Below are positions 17,545 through 25,341 of a DNA stretch of 64,000 nucleotides, piece after piece; the stretch's first letter is position 1, and each line of letters opens with the position of its first letter. Source of the stretch: Hydrogenophaga borbori (GTDB lineage Bacteria; Pseudomonadota; Gammaproteobacteria; Burkholderiales; Burkholderiaceae_C); the NCBI RefSeq assembly GCF_003417535.1, contig NZ_QVLS01000011.1:1-64000 (forward strand), written 5' to 3'. The position numbers and the translations under genes were made by a program. A model generated the notes under the pieces. That model was not told the origin of the DNA, made no database searches, and saw only the letters and a program-made list of their open reading frames with translations.

Positions 17545-18585
17545 ATGATTTCCCGCACCCGCCGCCTCGTCGGCGCCTTGGCGCTGATCGGCGCTTTCGC
17601 GGCCGCCGCGCCCGCGTCCGCCCAGACCACGGTCATCAAGTACTCCAACTGGCTGCCGGTGGGCCAGGCCATGCGCATGGAGGTGATCGAGCCCTGGATC
17701 GCCGAGGTGGAGAAGGTCACCGCCGGCCGCGTGAAGATCGACACCCTGCCCAAGGTGGTGGGCACGCTGCCCGCGCAGTTCGACGTGGCGCGCGACGGCC
17801 AGGCCGACCTGGTGGTCTTCATTCCGGGCTATACGCCCAACCGCTTCGACATCCTCGAGGCGCTGCAGATGCCCTTCGTGAGCGACAACCCCGAGGTGCT
17901 CGCGCCCCTCGCCGACCGCTTCTTCCGCAAGCACCTCGCCAGTTATGGCGAGTTCAAGGGCGTGCACCCGCTGTCGGTCTACGTGGTGTCGCCGGGCCAG
18001 CTGTTCAACAACAAGCGGCCGCTGCGCAGCATCGCCGACTTCAAGGGCCTGAAGTTCCGCAGCCCGCAACCCAGCGCCACGCAGGCGCTCACGCTGCTGG
18101 GCGCGGTGCCGGTGAACAAGCCGGTGAGCGAGACCTACGAGTTGATGTCGTCCGGCGTGCTCGACGGCACGCTGATGCCACCCGAGTCCATCCCCGCCTT
18201 CAAGCTCAACGACCTGGTGCCCTACGCCACCATCGTGCCGGGCGCCATCTACAACACCGTGCTGGTGCTGGGCATCAACGAAGACAAGTGGAAGTCGCTG
18301 CGCGCCGAGGACCGGGAGGCCATCACGCGCATCAGCGGCGACGCCTTCGCCGCCAAGATCGGCGCCGCCTACGCCAAGGGCGATCGCGCGGCCTTCGACG
18401 GCCTGCGCAAGGCGGGCAAGAGCGTGGAGACCGCGTCGCCCGCGCTGGTGGACGAAATGAAGAAGGTGCTCGCGCCGGTCGAAAAGGACTGGATCGAGAA
18501 GGCCAAGAAAAAGGGCGTGGCCGATCCGCAGAAGCTGCTGGACGAGCTGCGCGCCGAGGTGGCCGCCGCCTCGCGCGGGAAGTAA
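17545..18585 (+). CDS. dctP: TRAP transporter solute-binding protein (DctP family)
   Basis: A 346-residue periplasmic binding protein with a clear signal peptide (twin-Arg-poor basic start, hydrophobic core, ASA cleavage after residue 26). The mature part has the DctP layout: IKYSNWLP first strand, FKGLKFRSPQPSATQAL hinge with the conserved Arg for a carboxylate, and the ETYELMSSGVLDG loop. It should capture an organic acid for the DctQM permease encoded directly downstream. AGGAG precedes the ATG at 17545; the longer frame starts inside the promoter. The operator upstream links uptake to the catabolic regulon, so the ligand is probably the substrate of the island. Confidence 0.93.
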   Translation: MISRTRRLVGALALIGAFAAAAPASAQTTVIKYSNWLPVGQAMRMEVIEPWIAEVEKVTAGRVKIDTLPKVVGTLPAQFDVARDGQADLVVFIPGYTPNRFDILEALQMPFVSDNPEVLAPLADRFFRKHLASYGEFKGVHPLSVYVVSPGQLFNNKRPLRSIADFKGLKFRSPQPSATQALTLLGAVPVNKPVSETYELMSSGVLDGTLMPPESIPAFKLNDLVPYATIVPGAIYNTVLVLGINEDKWKSLRAEDREAITRISGDAFAAKIGAAYAKGDRAAFDGLRKAGKSVETASPALVDEMKKVLAPVEKDWIEKAKKKGVADPQKLLDELRAEVAAASRGK

Positions 18586-18588
18586 GGC

Positions 18589-19080
18589 ATGGCGCGCGCA
18601 CGGGAAGGACGCCTCGAACGCGCCCTGACGGCGGTGGGCACGCTGAGCCTGCTGGCGCTCATGGCCATCGTGTTCATCGACGTCGCCGGCCGAAACCTCC
18701 TCAACAGCCCGCTGCCCTGGGGCACGGAGGTGATGGAGGTGCTGCTCGGCCTGATGGTGTTCGTGTTCTATCCCGTGCTGGCGCGTCGGCACGGCCACAT
18801 CGTGGTCGACCTGGTGCCGCTGCCGCGCGCGGCGCGCGCGGCCCAGCGCCTGCTCGCGGGCGGCGTGGGCGCGGCGCTGTTCGGCGTCATCGCCTGGACC
18901 TGTGGCCGCCAGGCCATCCGTTCTGCGGGCTATGGCGACGCCTCGGCCATCCTTGGCATTCCCACGGCCTGGGTGCTGTGGGGCATGGCGGCGCTGGCGG
19001 GCCTGAGCGCGCTGGTGTTCCTGGCGCAGGCCTTCGGCGCCTGGCGCGACGACGCGGCCTGCGCCGATCACGGGGCTTGA
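18589..19080 (+). CDS. dctQ: TRAP transporter small permease (DctQ family)
   Basis: A 163-residue membrane protein with four predicted hydrophobic segments (about 20-40, 50-68, 85-105 and 125-145) and the conserved WGTEVMEVLLG motif of small TRAP permeases. It forms the membrane complex with DctM. It is separated from dctP by 3 bp and from dctM by 1 bp. No unusual features. Confidence 0.92.
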   Translation: MARAREGRLERALTAVGTLSLLALMAIVFIDVAGRNLLNSPLPWGTEVMEVLLGLMVFVFYPVLARRHGHIVVDLVPLPRAARAAQRLLAGGVGAALFGVIAWTCGRQAIRSAGYGDASAILGIPTAWVLWGMAALAGLSALVFLAQAFGAWRDDAACADHGA

Positions 19081-19081
19081 G

Positions 19082-20389
19082 ATGCTCGCGGTCTCCCTTG
19101 GATTCCTGGTCGCCTTCGCGCTGATCTTCCTGCAGGTGCCGATCGCCACTGCCCTCGGGCTGGTGGGCTTCGGCGGCGTGGTGGTGCTCAATGGCTGGAC
19201 GCCCGCGCTCAGCATGGCCGCCACCATCACGCGCGACAGCACCCTGGTCTACACGCTCATCGTGCTGCCGCTGTTCGTGCTCATGGGCAATCTGGTGGCG
19301 GGCGCCGGCATCTCCGGCGACCTGTTCCGCGCCGCGCAGACGCTGATCGGCCGGCGCCGCGGCGGCGTGGCCATGGCCACGGTCGCGGCCTGCGGGGCGT
19401 TCGGCGCCATCTGCGGCTCCAGCGTGGCCACGGCCGCCACCATGGGCAAGGTCGCCATTCCCGAGATGCGCCGCCTGGGCTACGGCGACCGGTTGGCCTC
19501 GGCCGCCGTGGCGGCCGGCGGCACGCTGGGCATCCTGATCCCACCCTCGGTGATCATGGTGGTGTACGGCGTGGCCACGCAGACCCACATCGGCAAGCTG
19601 TTCGCGGCCGGCATCGTGCCGGGCCTCATCGCCGTCGTCGGCTACCTGCTGGCGGTGCGCTACCTGGTCTGGCGCGACCCTGCGCAGGCCCCCGTGAACA
19701 GCGAGCGCCCGGCGATCGACGTGCCCGGGCTGGTGCGCACGCTGTGGCCCGTGGTGGCGATCTTCGGCATCGTCATGGGCGGCATCTACGGCGGCCTGTT
19801 CACCTCGGTCGAGGCCTCGGGCATCGGCGCCACGGCGGCGCTGCTGTTCGCGCTCACGCGGCACAACCTCACGCTGGCGCAGATCCGCGGCATCTTCGTG
19901 GACAGCGCGAGCACCTCGGCCATGATGTTCGCCATCATCCTGGGCGCGGCCCTGTTCGGCGAGTTCGTCAACATCACCGGCGTGCACGAGGGCTTGCTGG
20001 CCATGGTGCAGGGCAGCGGCCTGTCGCCCTTCGGCGTCATCCTGGCGATGATTGCGATCTACCTGGTGCTCGGCTGCGTGCTCGAGAGCCTGTCCATGAT
20101 CCTGCTGACGGTGCCGATCTTCTTTCCCATCGTCACGGCGCTGGGCTACGACCCGGTGTGGTTCGGTGTCCTGATCGTGGTGGTGGTGGAGATCGGCCTC
20201 ATCACGCCCCCCATCGGCGTCAACCTGTTCGTGATCCGCTCGGTGACGCCCGACATCGCCATGGGGTCCATCGTGCGCGGCGTGCTGCCCTTCATCACGG
20301 CCGACCTGCTGCGCGTGCTGCTGATCGCCTCCGTGCCCGCGCTCAGCCTGTGGCTGCCCAACCTGTTGTTCAAGAGCACCGGCGGATGA
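19082..20389 (+). CDS. dctM: TRAP transporter large permease (DctM family)
   Basis: A 435-residue transport subunit with about 12 membrane segments. Family marks are the early LPLFVLMGNLVAGAGIS, the GAICGSSVATAATMG hairpin, GTLGILIPPSVIMVVYG and the C-terminal ITPPIGVNLFVI. It uses the Na+ gradient to import the acid delivered by DctP. The next gene starts inside its last codon/stop (ATGA), so the operon continues into the accessory genes. Confidence 0.95.
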   Translation: MLAVSLGFLVAFALIFLQVPIATALGLVGFGGVVVLNGWTPALSMAATITRDSTLVYTLIVLPLFVLMGNLVAGAGISGDLFRAAQTLIGRRRGGVAMATVAACGAFGAICGSSVATAATMGKVAIPEMRRLGYGDRLASAAVAAGGTLGILIPPSVIMVVYGVATQTHIGKLFAAGIVPGLIAVVGYLLAVRYLVWRDPAQAPVNSERPAIDVPGLVRTLWPVVAIFGIVMGGIYGGLFTSVEASGIGATAALLFALTRHNLTLAQIRGIFVDSASTSAMMFAIILGAALFGEFVNITGVHEGLLAMVQGSGLSPFGVILAMIAIYLVLGCVLESLSMILLTVPIFFPIVTALGYDPVWFGVLIVVVVEIGLITPPIGVNLFVIRSVTPDIAMGSIVRGVLPFITADLLRVLLIASVPALSLWLPNLLFKSTGG

Positions 20390-21462
20390 AACAGCCCAGC
20401 CTGGACCTGTCGGCGGACACGCTCGAGCGCCGACTCGCGCCGTTTCTCTCGCGCGCCCTGAACCGCCCGCTGCGCCTGGACGGCTGGCGCCGCTTTCCGG
20501 CGGGTTTCTCCTGGATCACCCTGGGCCTGCGCGCCACGCCGGGGGACGGGGGCGAGCCGCTGGACCTGATCCTGCGCATCGGCGACCCGCGCGGCCTGCT
20601 CGCGCCCTACCGCGCCGAGCCCGAGTACCGCGCGCTGGAAGCGCTGCAAGGCCTGGCCTCGCTGCCGGTGCCGCGCGTGTTCGCGTTCAGCGACGACCCC
20701 TCGGTCATCGGCGCGCCCTTCCTGGTCACCGGCCGTGTCGACGGCGACACGCCCATGCCCTGGAAAGGCGCGGCCGAGGCGCGCGGCGAACAACACAACG
20801 CCAGCCTGGCGCGCGACTTCAGCGACGGCCTGGCCGCGCTGCACCGCGTGGACTGGCGCGCCACGCCGCTCAAGCGCCTGTGGGGCGAGGTCGACCCCGC
20901 CACGGTGGCGCGCGAGCAGACCCTGCACTGGTGGCGCCATGCCGGCTTCGGCGACGACGCCGCGCACGCGCCGCCGCAGCTGCACCACGCCATGCGCTGG
21001 CTGCTGCGCCACGCGCCCGCCGCGCCGCGCGTGGTCATCGTGCACGGCGACTACCGCGTGGGCAACTTCCTGCAGCGGGACGGCCGCATCACCGCCGTGC
21101 TGGACTGGGAGCTGGTGCACGCGGGCGATCCGCACGAGGACCTGGCCTGGGCCGCGTTGCGCGTGTTCTCGGGCGGCACCGGTCGCGTGGGCGGCCTCAT
21201 GGACCGCCAGGCCTTCGTCGAGCGCTACGCGCGCCAGGCCGGCTTCACGCCCGACCCAGTGGCTTGGCGCTACTACGAGGTGCTGGGCCTGTTCAAGAGC
21301 GCGTCCATGCTGCTGAGCGCGGCGCAGCGCGTGCAGAGTGGGCGCGCGCGCGACATCCGCATGGCCTCCATGGGCTTTCAGGTCGCGTCCACGCTGTTGG
21401 AACTCAATCGCCTGATCGGCGAGGCCGCCGCCGAATCGCGCGGCGCGGAGGTGACGCCATGA
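20386..21462 (+). CDS. Aminoglycoside-phosphotransferase-like kinase (ACAD10/11-type)
   Basis: A 358-residue APH/choline-kinase-fold protein with the catalytic loop HGDYRVGNFL and the metal-binding LDWELVHAGDPHEDLAW. Proteins of this type occur beside acyl-CoA dehydrogenases in catabolic clusters and as the N-terminal domain of ACAD10/11, where phosphorylation of a 4-hydroxyacyl-CoA has been shown. A similar role on a hydroxylated acyl-CoA is plausible here; antibiotic resistance is not suggested by the context. It overlaps dctM by 4 bp and is coupled to the next gene in the same way. Confidence 0.85.
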   Translation: MKQPSLDLSADTLERRLAPFLSRALNRPLRLDGWRRFPAGFSWITLGLRATPGDGGEPLDLILRIGDPRGLLAPYRAEPEYRALEALQGLASLPVPRVFAFSDDPSVIGAPFLVTGRVDGDTPMPWKGAAEARGEQHNASLARDFSDGLAALHRVDWRATPLKRLWGEVDPATVAREQTLHWWRHAGFGDDAAHAPPQLHHAMRWLLRHAPAAPRVVIVHGDYRVGNFLQRDGRITAVLDWELVHAGDPHEDLAWAALRVFSGGTGRVGGLMDRQAFVERYARQAGFTPDPVAWRYYEVLGLFKSASMLLSAAQRVQSGRARDIRMASMGFQVASTLLELNRLIGEAAAESRGAEVTP

Positions 21463-21914
21463 CCACCGACCTGGGACGGTTGATCGAGGCCTTGCGCCGC
21501 ACCCTCAGCGACGCGGTGGCGCCCGAGCTGAGCAGCGACTTCGCGCGCGGCCAGCTGGCCGCCGTGAACGACATCCTCGGCAAGCTCGCCGGCATGGCCG
21601 TGTGGGACCCGCAGGCCCTGCAGGCCCAGGCCCAGGCGCTGCGCGAAGGCCATCGGCGCTTCGCCGAATGCGCCGCGCGCGCCGGCCTGGTGCTGCCGGC
21701 GGGTGGCGACGCCGCCGGCCTGGACGCCGCGCAGGCGCGCACGCGCGAGCTCAGCGATTGGCTCGATACGAACGGCCCCGCGCTGGGGCCGGCGCTGGCC
21801 GCCGAACTCGACGCCATCCTGCGCCAGGCGCTGCGCGAGCAACTGCGCGTGGAGCGCCAGCGCATCCCCCTCACCGACTTCAGCGCCATGACGGCCGCTG
21901 CACCGAAGGACTGA
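21459..21914 (+). CDS. Hypothetical protein, helical
   Basis: I do not recognise a family with certainty. The 151 residues are almost all helical (Ala, Leu, Arg, Gln-rich heptads such as DPQALQAQAQALREGHRRF), with no signal peptide, membrane segment or cysteine motif. It overlaps the kinase gene by 4 bp and precedes the 371-residue unknown by 5 bp. Fixed position between an APH-like kinase and the next unknown suggests a partner or stabilising subunit of the kinase. Confidence 0.7.
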   Translation: MTTDLGRLIEALRRTLSDAVAPELSSDFARGQLAAVNDILGKLAGMAVWDPQALQAQAQALREGHRRFAECAARAGLVLPAGGDAAGLDAAQARTRELSDWLDTNGPALGPALAAELDAILRQALREQLRVERQRIPLTDFSAMTAAAPKD

Positions 21915-21919
21915 ACCCC

Positions 21920-23035
21920 ATGCTGACCCCCCAGGACGACCTGCCCGGCCACCAGACGCCCGGCACCTTCGCTCAGGCCGGCCACGGCGATCCGCGCTTC
22001 ACCGAGCGCTGGTGGTACACCGCGCACCCGCTCGACGGCCGCCCGCTGATCCTCGACGTCGGCTTTGGTTACTACCCCAACCGCGGCGTCATGGACGCCT
22101 TCGCCGGTGTCACCGTGGGTCGCACGCAGTTCAACTTCCGCGCCTCGCGCCGCCTGGGCGCGAACCCGCTGGAGCTGGCGGTCGGCCCGCTGCGCCTGGA
22201 CATCGCGCAGGGGCAGCGCCTGCATCGCCTGGCGCTGCGCGACAACGCCTCGGGCATTGCCTTCGAGCTGGACTTCGAGGCCAGCTTTCCCGCGGCGCAG
22301 GAAAAACAGAGCCGGCGCGAGCGCGATGGCGCGGTCGAGGAAGACCTGGCGCGCGTGGCCCAGTTCGGCCGCTGGCGGGGCTGGCTGCAAGTGAACGGCG
22401 AACGCCACGCGGTCGAGCCGGCCAGCTGGTGGGGTCAGCGCGACCGTTCCTGGGGCATCCGTTCCGAGATGCGCACCGACTGGGCCGCGCCCCCGATGCA
22501 GACGCACAAGAAGTTCTTCTGGACCTGGTCCATGTTCCAGACGCCCAGCATGGGCGCGTCGATCTTCCTCAAGGAGCGCGAGCCGGGTCAGCCCTACTAC
22601 CTGTCGGGCGCCGAGTTCCAACGCCTGCCCGACGGCAGCGTGCGCCACCGCGAGGTCGCGTCGGTGGCGCACGAGCTGCAATGGGCCGATGACCCGCTGG
22701 GCCAGACCATCGCCGCCGGCGAGTTCACGCTGGGTTTTGCCGATGGCGGCTCGCGCCTGATCCGCGTCGAGGCCCTGCCCGCGCGCTATTACCTCAAGGG
22801 CGGGCTGTACGGTGGCTGGGGCGGCTGGAACCACGGCGACGACAAGGGTGCCTACGCCGAGGCGCACGACGCCTGGAACCTGGACGACCCGCTGACCCGA
22901 GAACGCGCCCGAACCCTGGGCGACCACGTGGTTCGCGTGAGCGTGGATGGCGAGACCGGCATCGGCATCAGCGAGTACGGCGTGGCCGCCGGTTACCCCA
23001 AGTACCCGCTGCCGCAGAAGCAGCCGGCGCTATAA
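21920..23035 (+). CDS. Hypothetical protein, possible CrtC/AttH-like beta-barrel
   Basis: A 371-residue cytoplasmic protein without a recognisable catalytic motif. Aromatic-rich segments such as RWWYTAHPLDG, FGYYPNRGVMDAF, SWWGQRDRSWGIR and YLKGGLYGGWGGWNHGDDKG alternate with short beta-like stretches, a texture like lipocalin-type CrtC/AttH hydratase-fold proteins, but this is a weak resemblance. It lies in the TRAP operon just before the acyl-CoA ligase. The ATG at 21920 follows the previous stop by 5 bp; the longer frame is overlapping shadow. Function unknown, probably related to handling a hydrophobic intermediate. Confidence 0.7.
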   Translation: MLTPQDDLPGHQTPGTFAQAGHGDPRFTERWWYTAHPLDGRPLILDVGFGYYPNRGVMDAFAGVTVGRTQFNFRASRRLGANPLELAVGPLRLDIAQGQRLHRLALRDNASGIAFELDFEASFPAAQEKQSRRERDGAVEEDLARVAQFGRWRGWLQVNGERHAVEPASWWGQRDRSWGIRSEMRTDWAAPPMQTHKKFFWTWSMFQTPSMGASIFLKEREPGQPYYLSGAEFQRLPDGSVRHREVASVAHELQWADDPLGQTIAAGEFTLGFADGGSRLIRVEALPARYYLKGGLYGGWGGWNHGDDKGAYAEAHDAWNLDDPLTRERARTLGDHVVRVSVDGETGIGISEYGVAAGYPKYPLPQKQPAL

Positions 23036-23056
23036 AGTCGGGAGCAGGAGACACAC

Positions 23057-24610
23057 ATGCAGCTGACACAGGCGCTCACGCGGGCGGTGCAGACCCGCCA
23101 CCGCTTCGCGGCCACCCTCTACAACGACCGCCAGCGCAGCTGGGCCGAGGTGGGCGAGCGCGTGCCGCGCCTGGCCGCCGGCCTGCGCGCGCTCGGCCTG
23201 CAGCCGGGCGACCGTCTGGCCGTGCTGGCGTTCAACAGCGACAACTACATCGAACTGTTCTTCGCCGCCGCCTGGGCGAACCTGGTGATCGTGCCGCTGA
23301 ACACGCGTTGGGCCATCCCAGAGAACGTCTACAGCCTGCAGGACGCGGGCTGCGCGGGCCTGGTGGTGGACGACGGCTTCGCGGCGCAGGTGCCCGAACT
23401 GCTCAAGGGCCACCCCATGGACCGGGTGGTGCACATGGGCGATGCGCCCACGCCCGCCGGCATGCAGGCTTACGAGGCGCTGATCGCGCGCACGCCGCCC
23501 ATGGCCGACGAATGCGGCCGCGACGACGAACTCTGCGGCATCTACTACACGGGCGGCACCACCGGCCACCCCAAGGGCGTGATGCTTTCGCACAAGAACT
23601 TCATCGCGGCGTCCATCAACTGGATCGCCACCTTGCATTTCTCGGACGAGACGCGCTACATGCACTCGGCGGGCCTGTTCCACCTGGCCGGCGCGTCCCC
23701 GGCCTTCGCGCTCACGCTGGCCGGCGGCACCCATGTGTGCCTGCCCAAATTCGACGCGGTGCTGGCCTTCGAGGCGATACAGACCCACCGGGTCAACTAC
23801 GTGCTGTTCGTGCCGACCATGATCAACATGATGTTGAACCACCCGGACTTCGAGCGCTACGACCTCAGCAGCGTGCGCTACTGCGAGTACGGCGCCTCGC
23901 CGATCCCCGATGCCGTGCTGGCCGCGGCCATCGCCAAGCTGCCCAGCTGGGAGTTCATCCAGGGCTATGGCATGACGGAGACGGCCGCGCTCACGGTGAG
24001 CCTGCCCTGGCGTTTCCATTTCGATGGCGAGCACGGCCCCCACAAGCGCCAGGCCGCCGGCCGCGCGGCCTATGGCGTGGACGTGAAGATCGTCGACCCC
24101 GACGGCCAGGAGCTGCCGCGCGGCACGCCGGGCGAGATCGCGGTGCGTGGCGCGCAGGTGATGCTGGGCTACTGGAACAAGCCCGAGGCCACGGCCGCCG
24201 CCATCCGCGACGGCTGGATGCACACCGGCGACGGCGCCTGGATGGACGAGGATGGATTCATCACCATCGTCGACCGCGTCAAGGACATGATCATCAGCGG
24301 GGGAGAGAACATCTACTCGCGCGAGGTGGAGAACGCCGTGCACGCCCACCCGGCGGTGCGCGAGTGCGCCGTCATCGGCGTGCCCGACGAGAAGTGGGGC
24401 GAGGCGGTGATGGCCGTGGTGGCGCTCAAGGACGGCCAGCGCGTGAGCGAGCAGGAGATCATCGACCACTGCCACACGCTCATCGCCAACTACAAGTGCC
24501 CGCGCCAGGTGGTGTTCCGCGAGGCCCTGCCGCTGTCGGGCGCGGGCAAGATCATGAAGAACGTGCTGCGCGAGCCTTACTGGCAAGGGAAGAAGCGGTC
24601 GGTGAACTGA
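23057..24610 (+). CDS. Acyl-CoA synthetase (AMP-forming), medium/aromatic acid type
   Basis: A 517-residue ANL-family ligase that activates a carboxylic acid to its CoA thioester through an acyl-adenylate. Motifs: P-loop YTGGTTGHPKG near residue 165, YGMTETAA, the hinge region DRVKDMIISGGENIY, and the C-terminal catalytic Lys in SGAGKIMKN. The length and SGGENIY match FadD3/AliA-like ligases rather than long-chain FACS. As the end of the TRAP operon it is the best candidate for the first step on the imported acid. Its last 59 bp overlap the tail of the convergent tetR gene. AGGAG precedes the start. Confidence 0.92.
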   Translation: MQLTQALTRAVQTRHRFAATLYNDRQRSWAEVGERVPRLAAGLRALGLQPGDRLAVLAFNSDNYIELFFAAAWANLVIVPLNTRWAIPENVYSLQDAGCAGLVVDDGFAAQVPELLKGHPMDRVVHMGDAPTPAGMQAYEALIARTPPMADECGRDDELCGIYYTGGTTGHPKGVMLSHKNFIAASINWIATLHFSDETRYMHSAGLFHLAGASPAFALTLAGGTHVCLPKFDAVLAFEAIQTHRVNYVLFVPTMINMMLNHPDFERYDLSSVRYCEYGASPIPDAVLAAAIAKLPSWEFIQGYGMTETAALTVSLPWRFHFDGEHGPHKRQAAGRAAYGVDVKIVDPDGQELPRGTPGEIAVRGAQVMLGYWNKPEATAAAIRDGWMHTGDGAWMDEDGFITIVDRVKDMIISGGENIYSREVENAVHAHPAVRECAVIGVPDEKWGEAVMAVVALKDGQRVSEQEIIDHCHTLIANYKCPRQVVFREALPLSGAGKIMKNVLREPYWQGKKRSVN

Positions 24611-25226
24611 TGCGCTGCGCCACAGCGCCCGCGTCGCCTGCCTTGAACCCGTGCACGAACAGGTGCGAGATGCGCGCCGCCAGCTCCTTCGGGCCGATGT
24701 CGCCCGATGGCCGGTACCAGCTGAAGGTCCAGATCATCATGCCGAAGAGCAGCAGCGCGTAGGGCTTGCGCACGCGCGCGGTTTCCATCAGGCCGGGGTT
24801 GAGTTCCTCCAGCAGGCCGTTGAGCAGCTCGGTCATGCTGCTCTCCAGCGAGCGGATGGTGCGCAGCTCCGTGCGCGGCAGGTACTTCAGGTCGTTCATC
24901 AGGATGATGTGCTCGTCGCGCTCGCGCGCCGCGCCCTGCATGAAGCTCTCCACGAACTGCTGAAAGCGCGCCTCGGCCGGCAGCGCTTGCGCCACGATGC
25001 GCGTCAGGTCCTCGGCCTGGCGCGTGATGTGGTCGTGCACGATGGCGTAGAGCAGCTCTTCCTTGCTCGGGAAGTAGTGGTAGATGTGCGACTTGGAGGT
25101 GCCGCAGGCCTTCGCCACGTCCTGCATGGTCGCCTGGTCGAAGCCCTTGCGCGCGATCAGCGCGGCGGCCTTGTCCAGGATGGTGGCCTTCTTGTCCTCG
25201 TAGTCGTCCGCCCGCGTTCTGGTCAT
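24552..25226 (-). CDS. TetR-family regulator 1
   Basis: A 224-residue TetR/AcrR repressor. The HTH is residues about 12-58 (ATMQDVAKACGTSKSHIYHYFPSKEELL), followed by an all-helical ligand domain ending in ISHLFVHGF plus an extra tail of ~25 residues that overlaps the convergent ligase gene. It resembles the second regulator at 33422 along its whole length, including WYRPSGDIGPKEL against WYKPSGEVKPQEL. It is divergent from the ferredoxin reductase with operator site 3 between them, so autorepression is likely. The effector is probably an acyl-CoA of the pathway, as for PaaR/FadR-like TetRs; this is inferred. Confidence 0.93.
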   Translation of the reverse strand: MTRTRADDYEDKKATILDKAAALIARKGFDQATMQDVAKACGTSKSHIYHYFPSKEELLYAIVHDHITRQAEDLTRIVAQALPAEARFQQFVESFMQGAARERDEHIILMNDLKYLPRTELRTIRSLESSMTELLNGLLEELNPGLMETARVRKPYALLLFGMMIWTFSWYRPSGDIGPKELAARISHLFVHGFKAGDAGAVAQRISSPTASSLASKARAARSS

Positions 25227-25285
25227 CGCTGCTCCTTGAAAGTGTGTCCAGCCCCATTGCGCTCGGGCCCGAAGCTGTTTATATT

Positions 25286-25305
25286 TAGACCGACGAGACG
25301 GACTA
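25286..25305. promoter_or_regulatory. Operator site 3 in the tetR1/ferredoxin-reductase promoter
   Basis: TAGACCGACGAGACGGACTA: one mismatch between the 7-bp arms. TATATA at 25304-25309 can serve as -10 for the reductase; on the other strand AT-rich sequence at 25278-25285 can serve tetR1. Position between divergent genes suits joint control and autoregulation. Confidence 0.75.
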
Positions 25306-25341
25306 TATATTGACCTGGATCAACCACTCATCAGGGTAAGC

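Noticed and set aside
20386..21462. Antibiotic-resistance kinase
   Set aside because: The APH fold is shared with acyl-CoA-related kinases, and the operon is catabolic.
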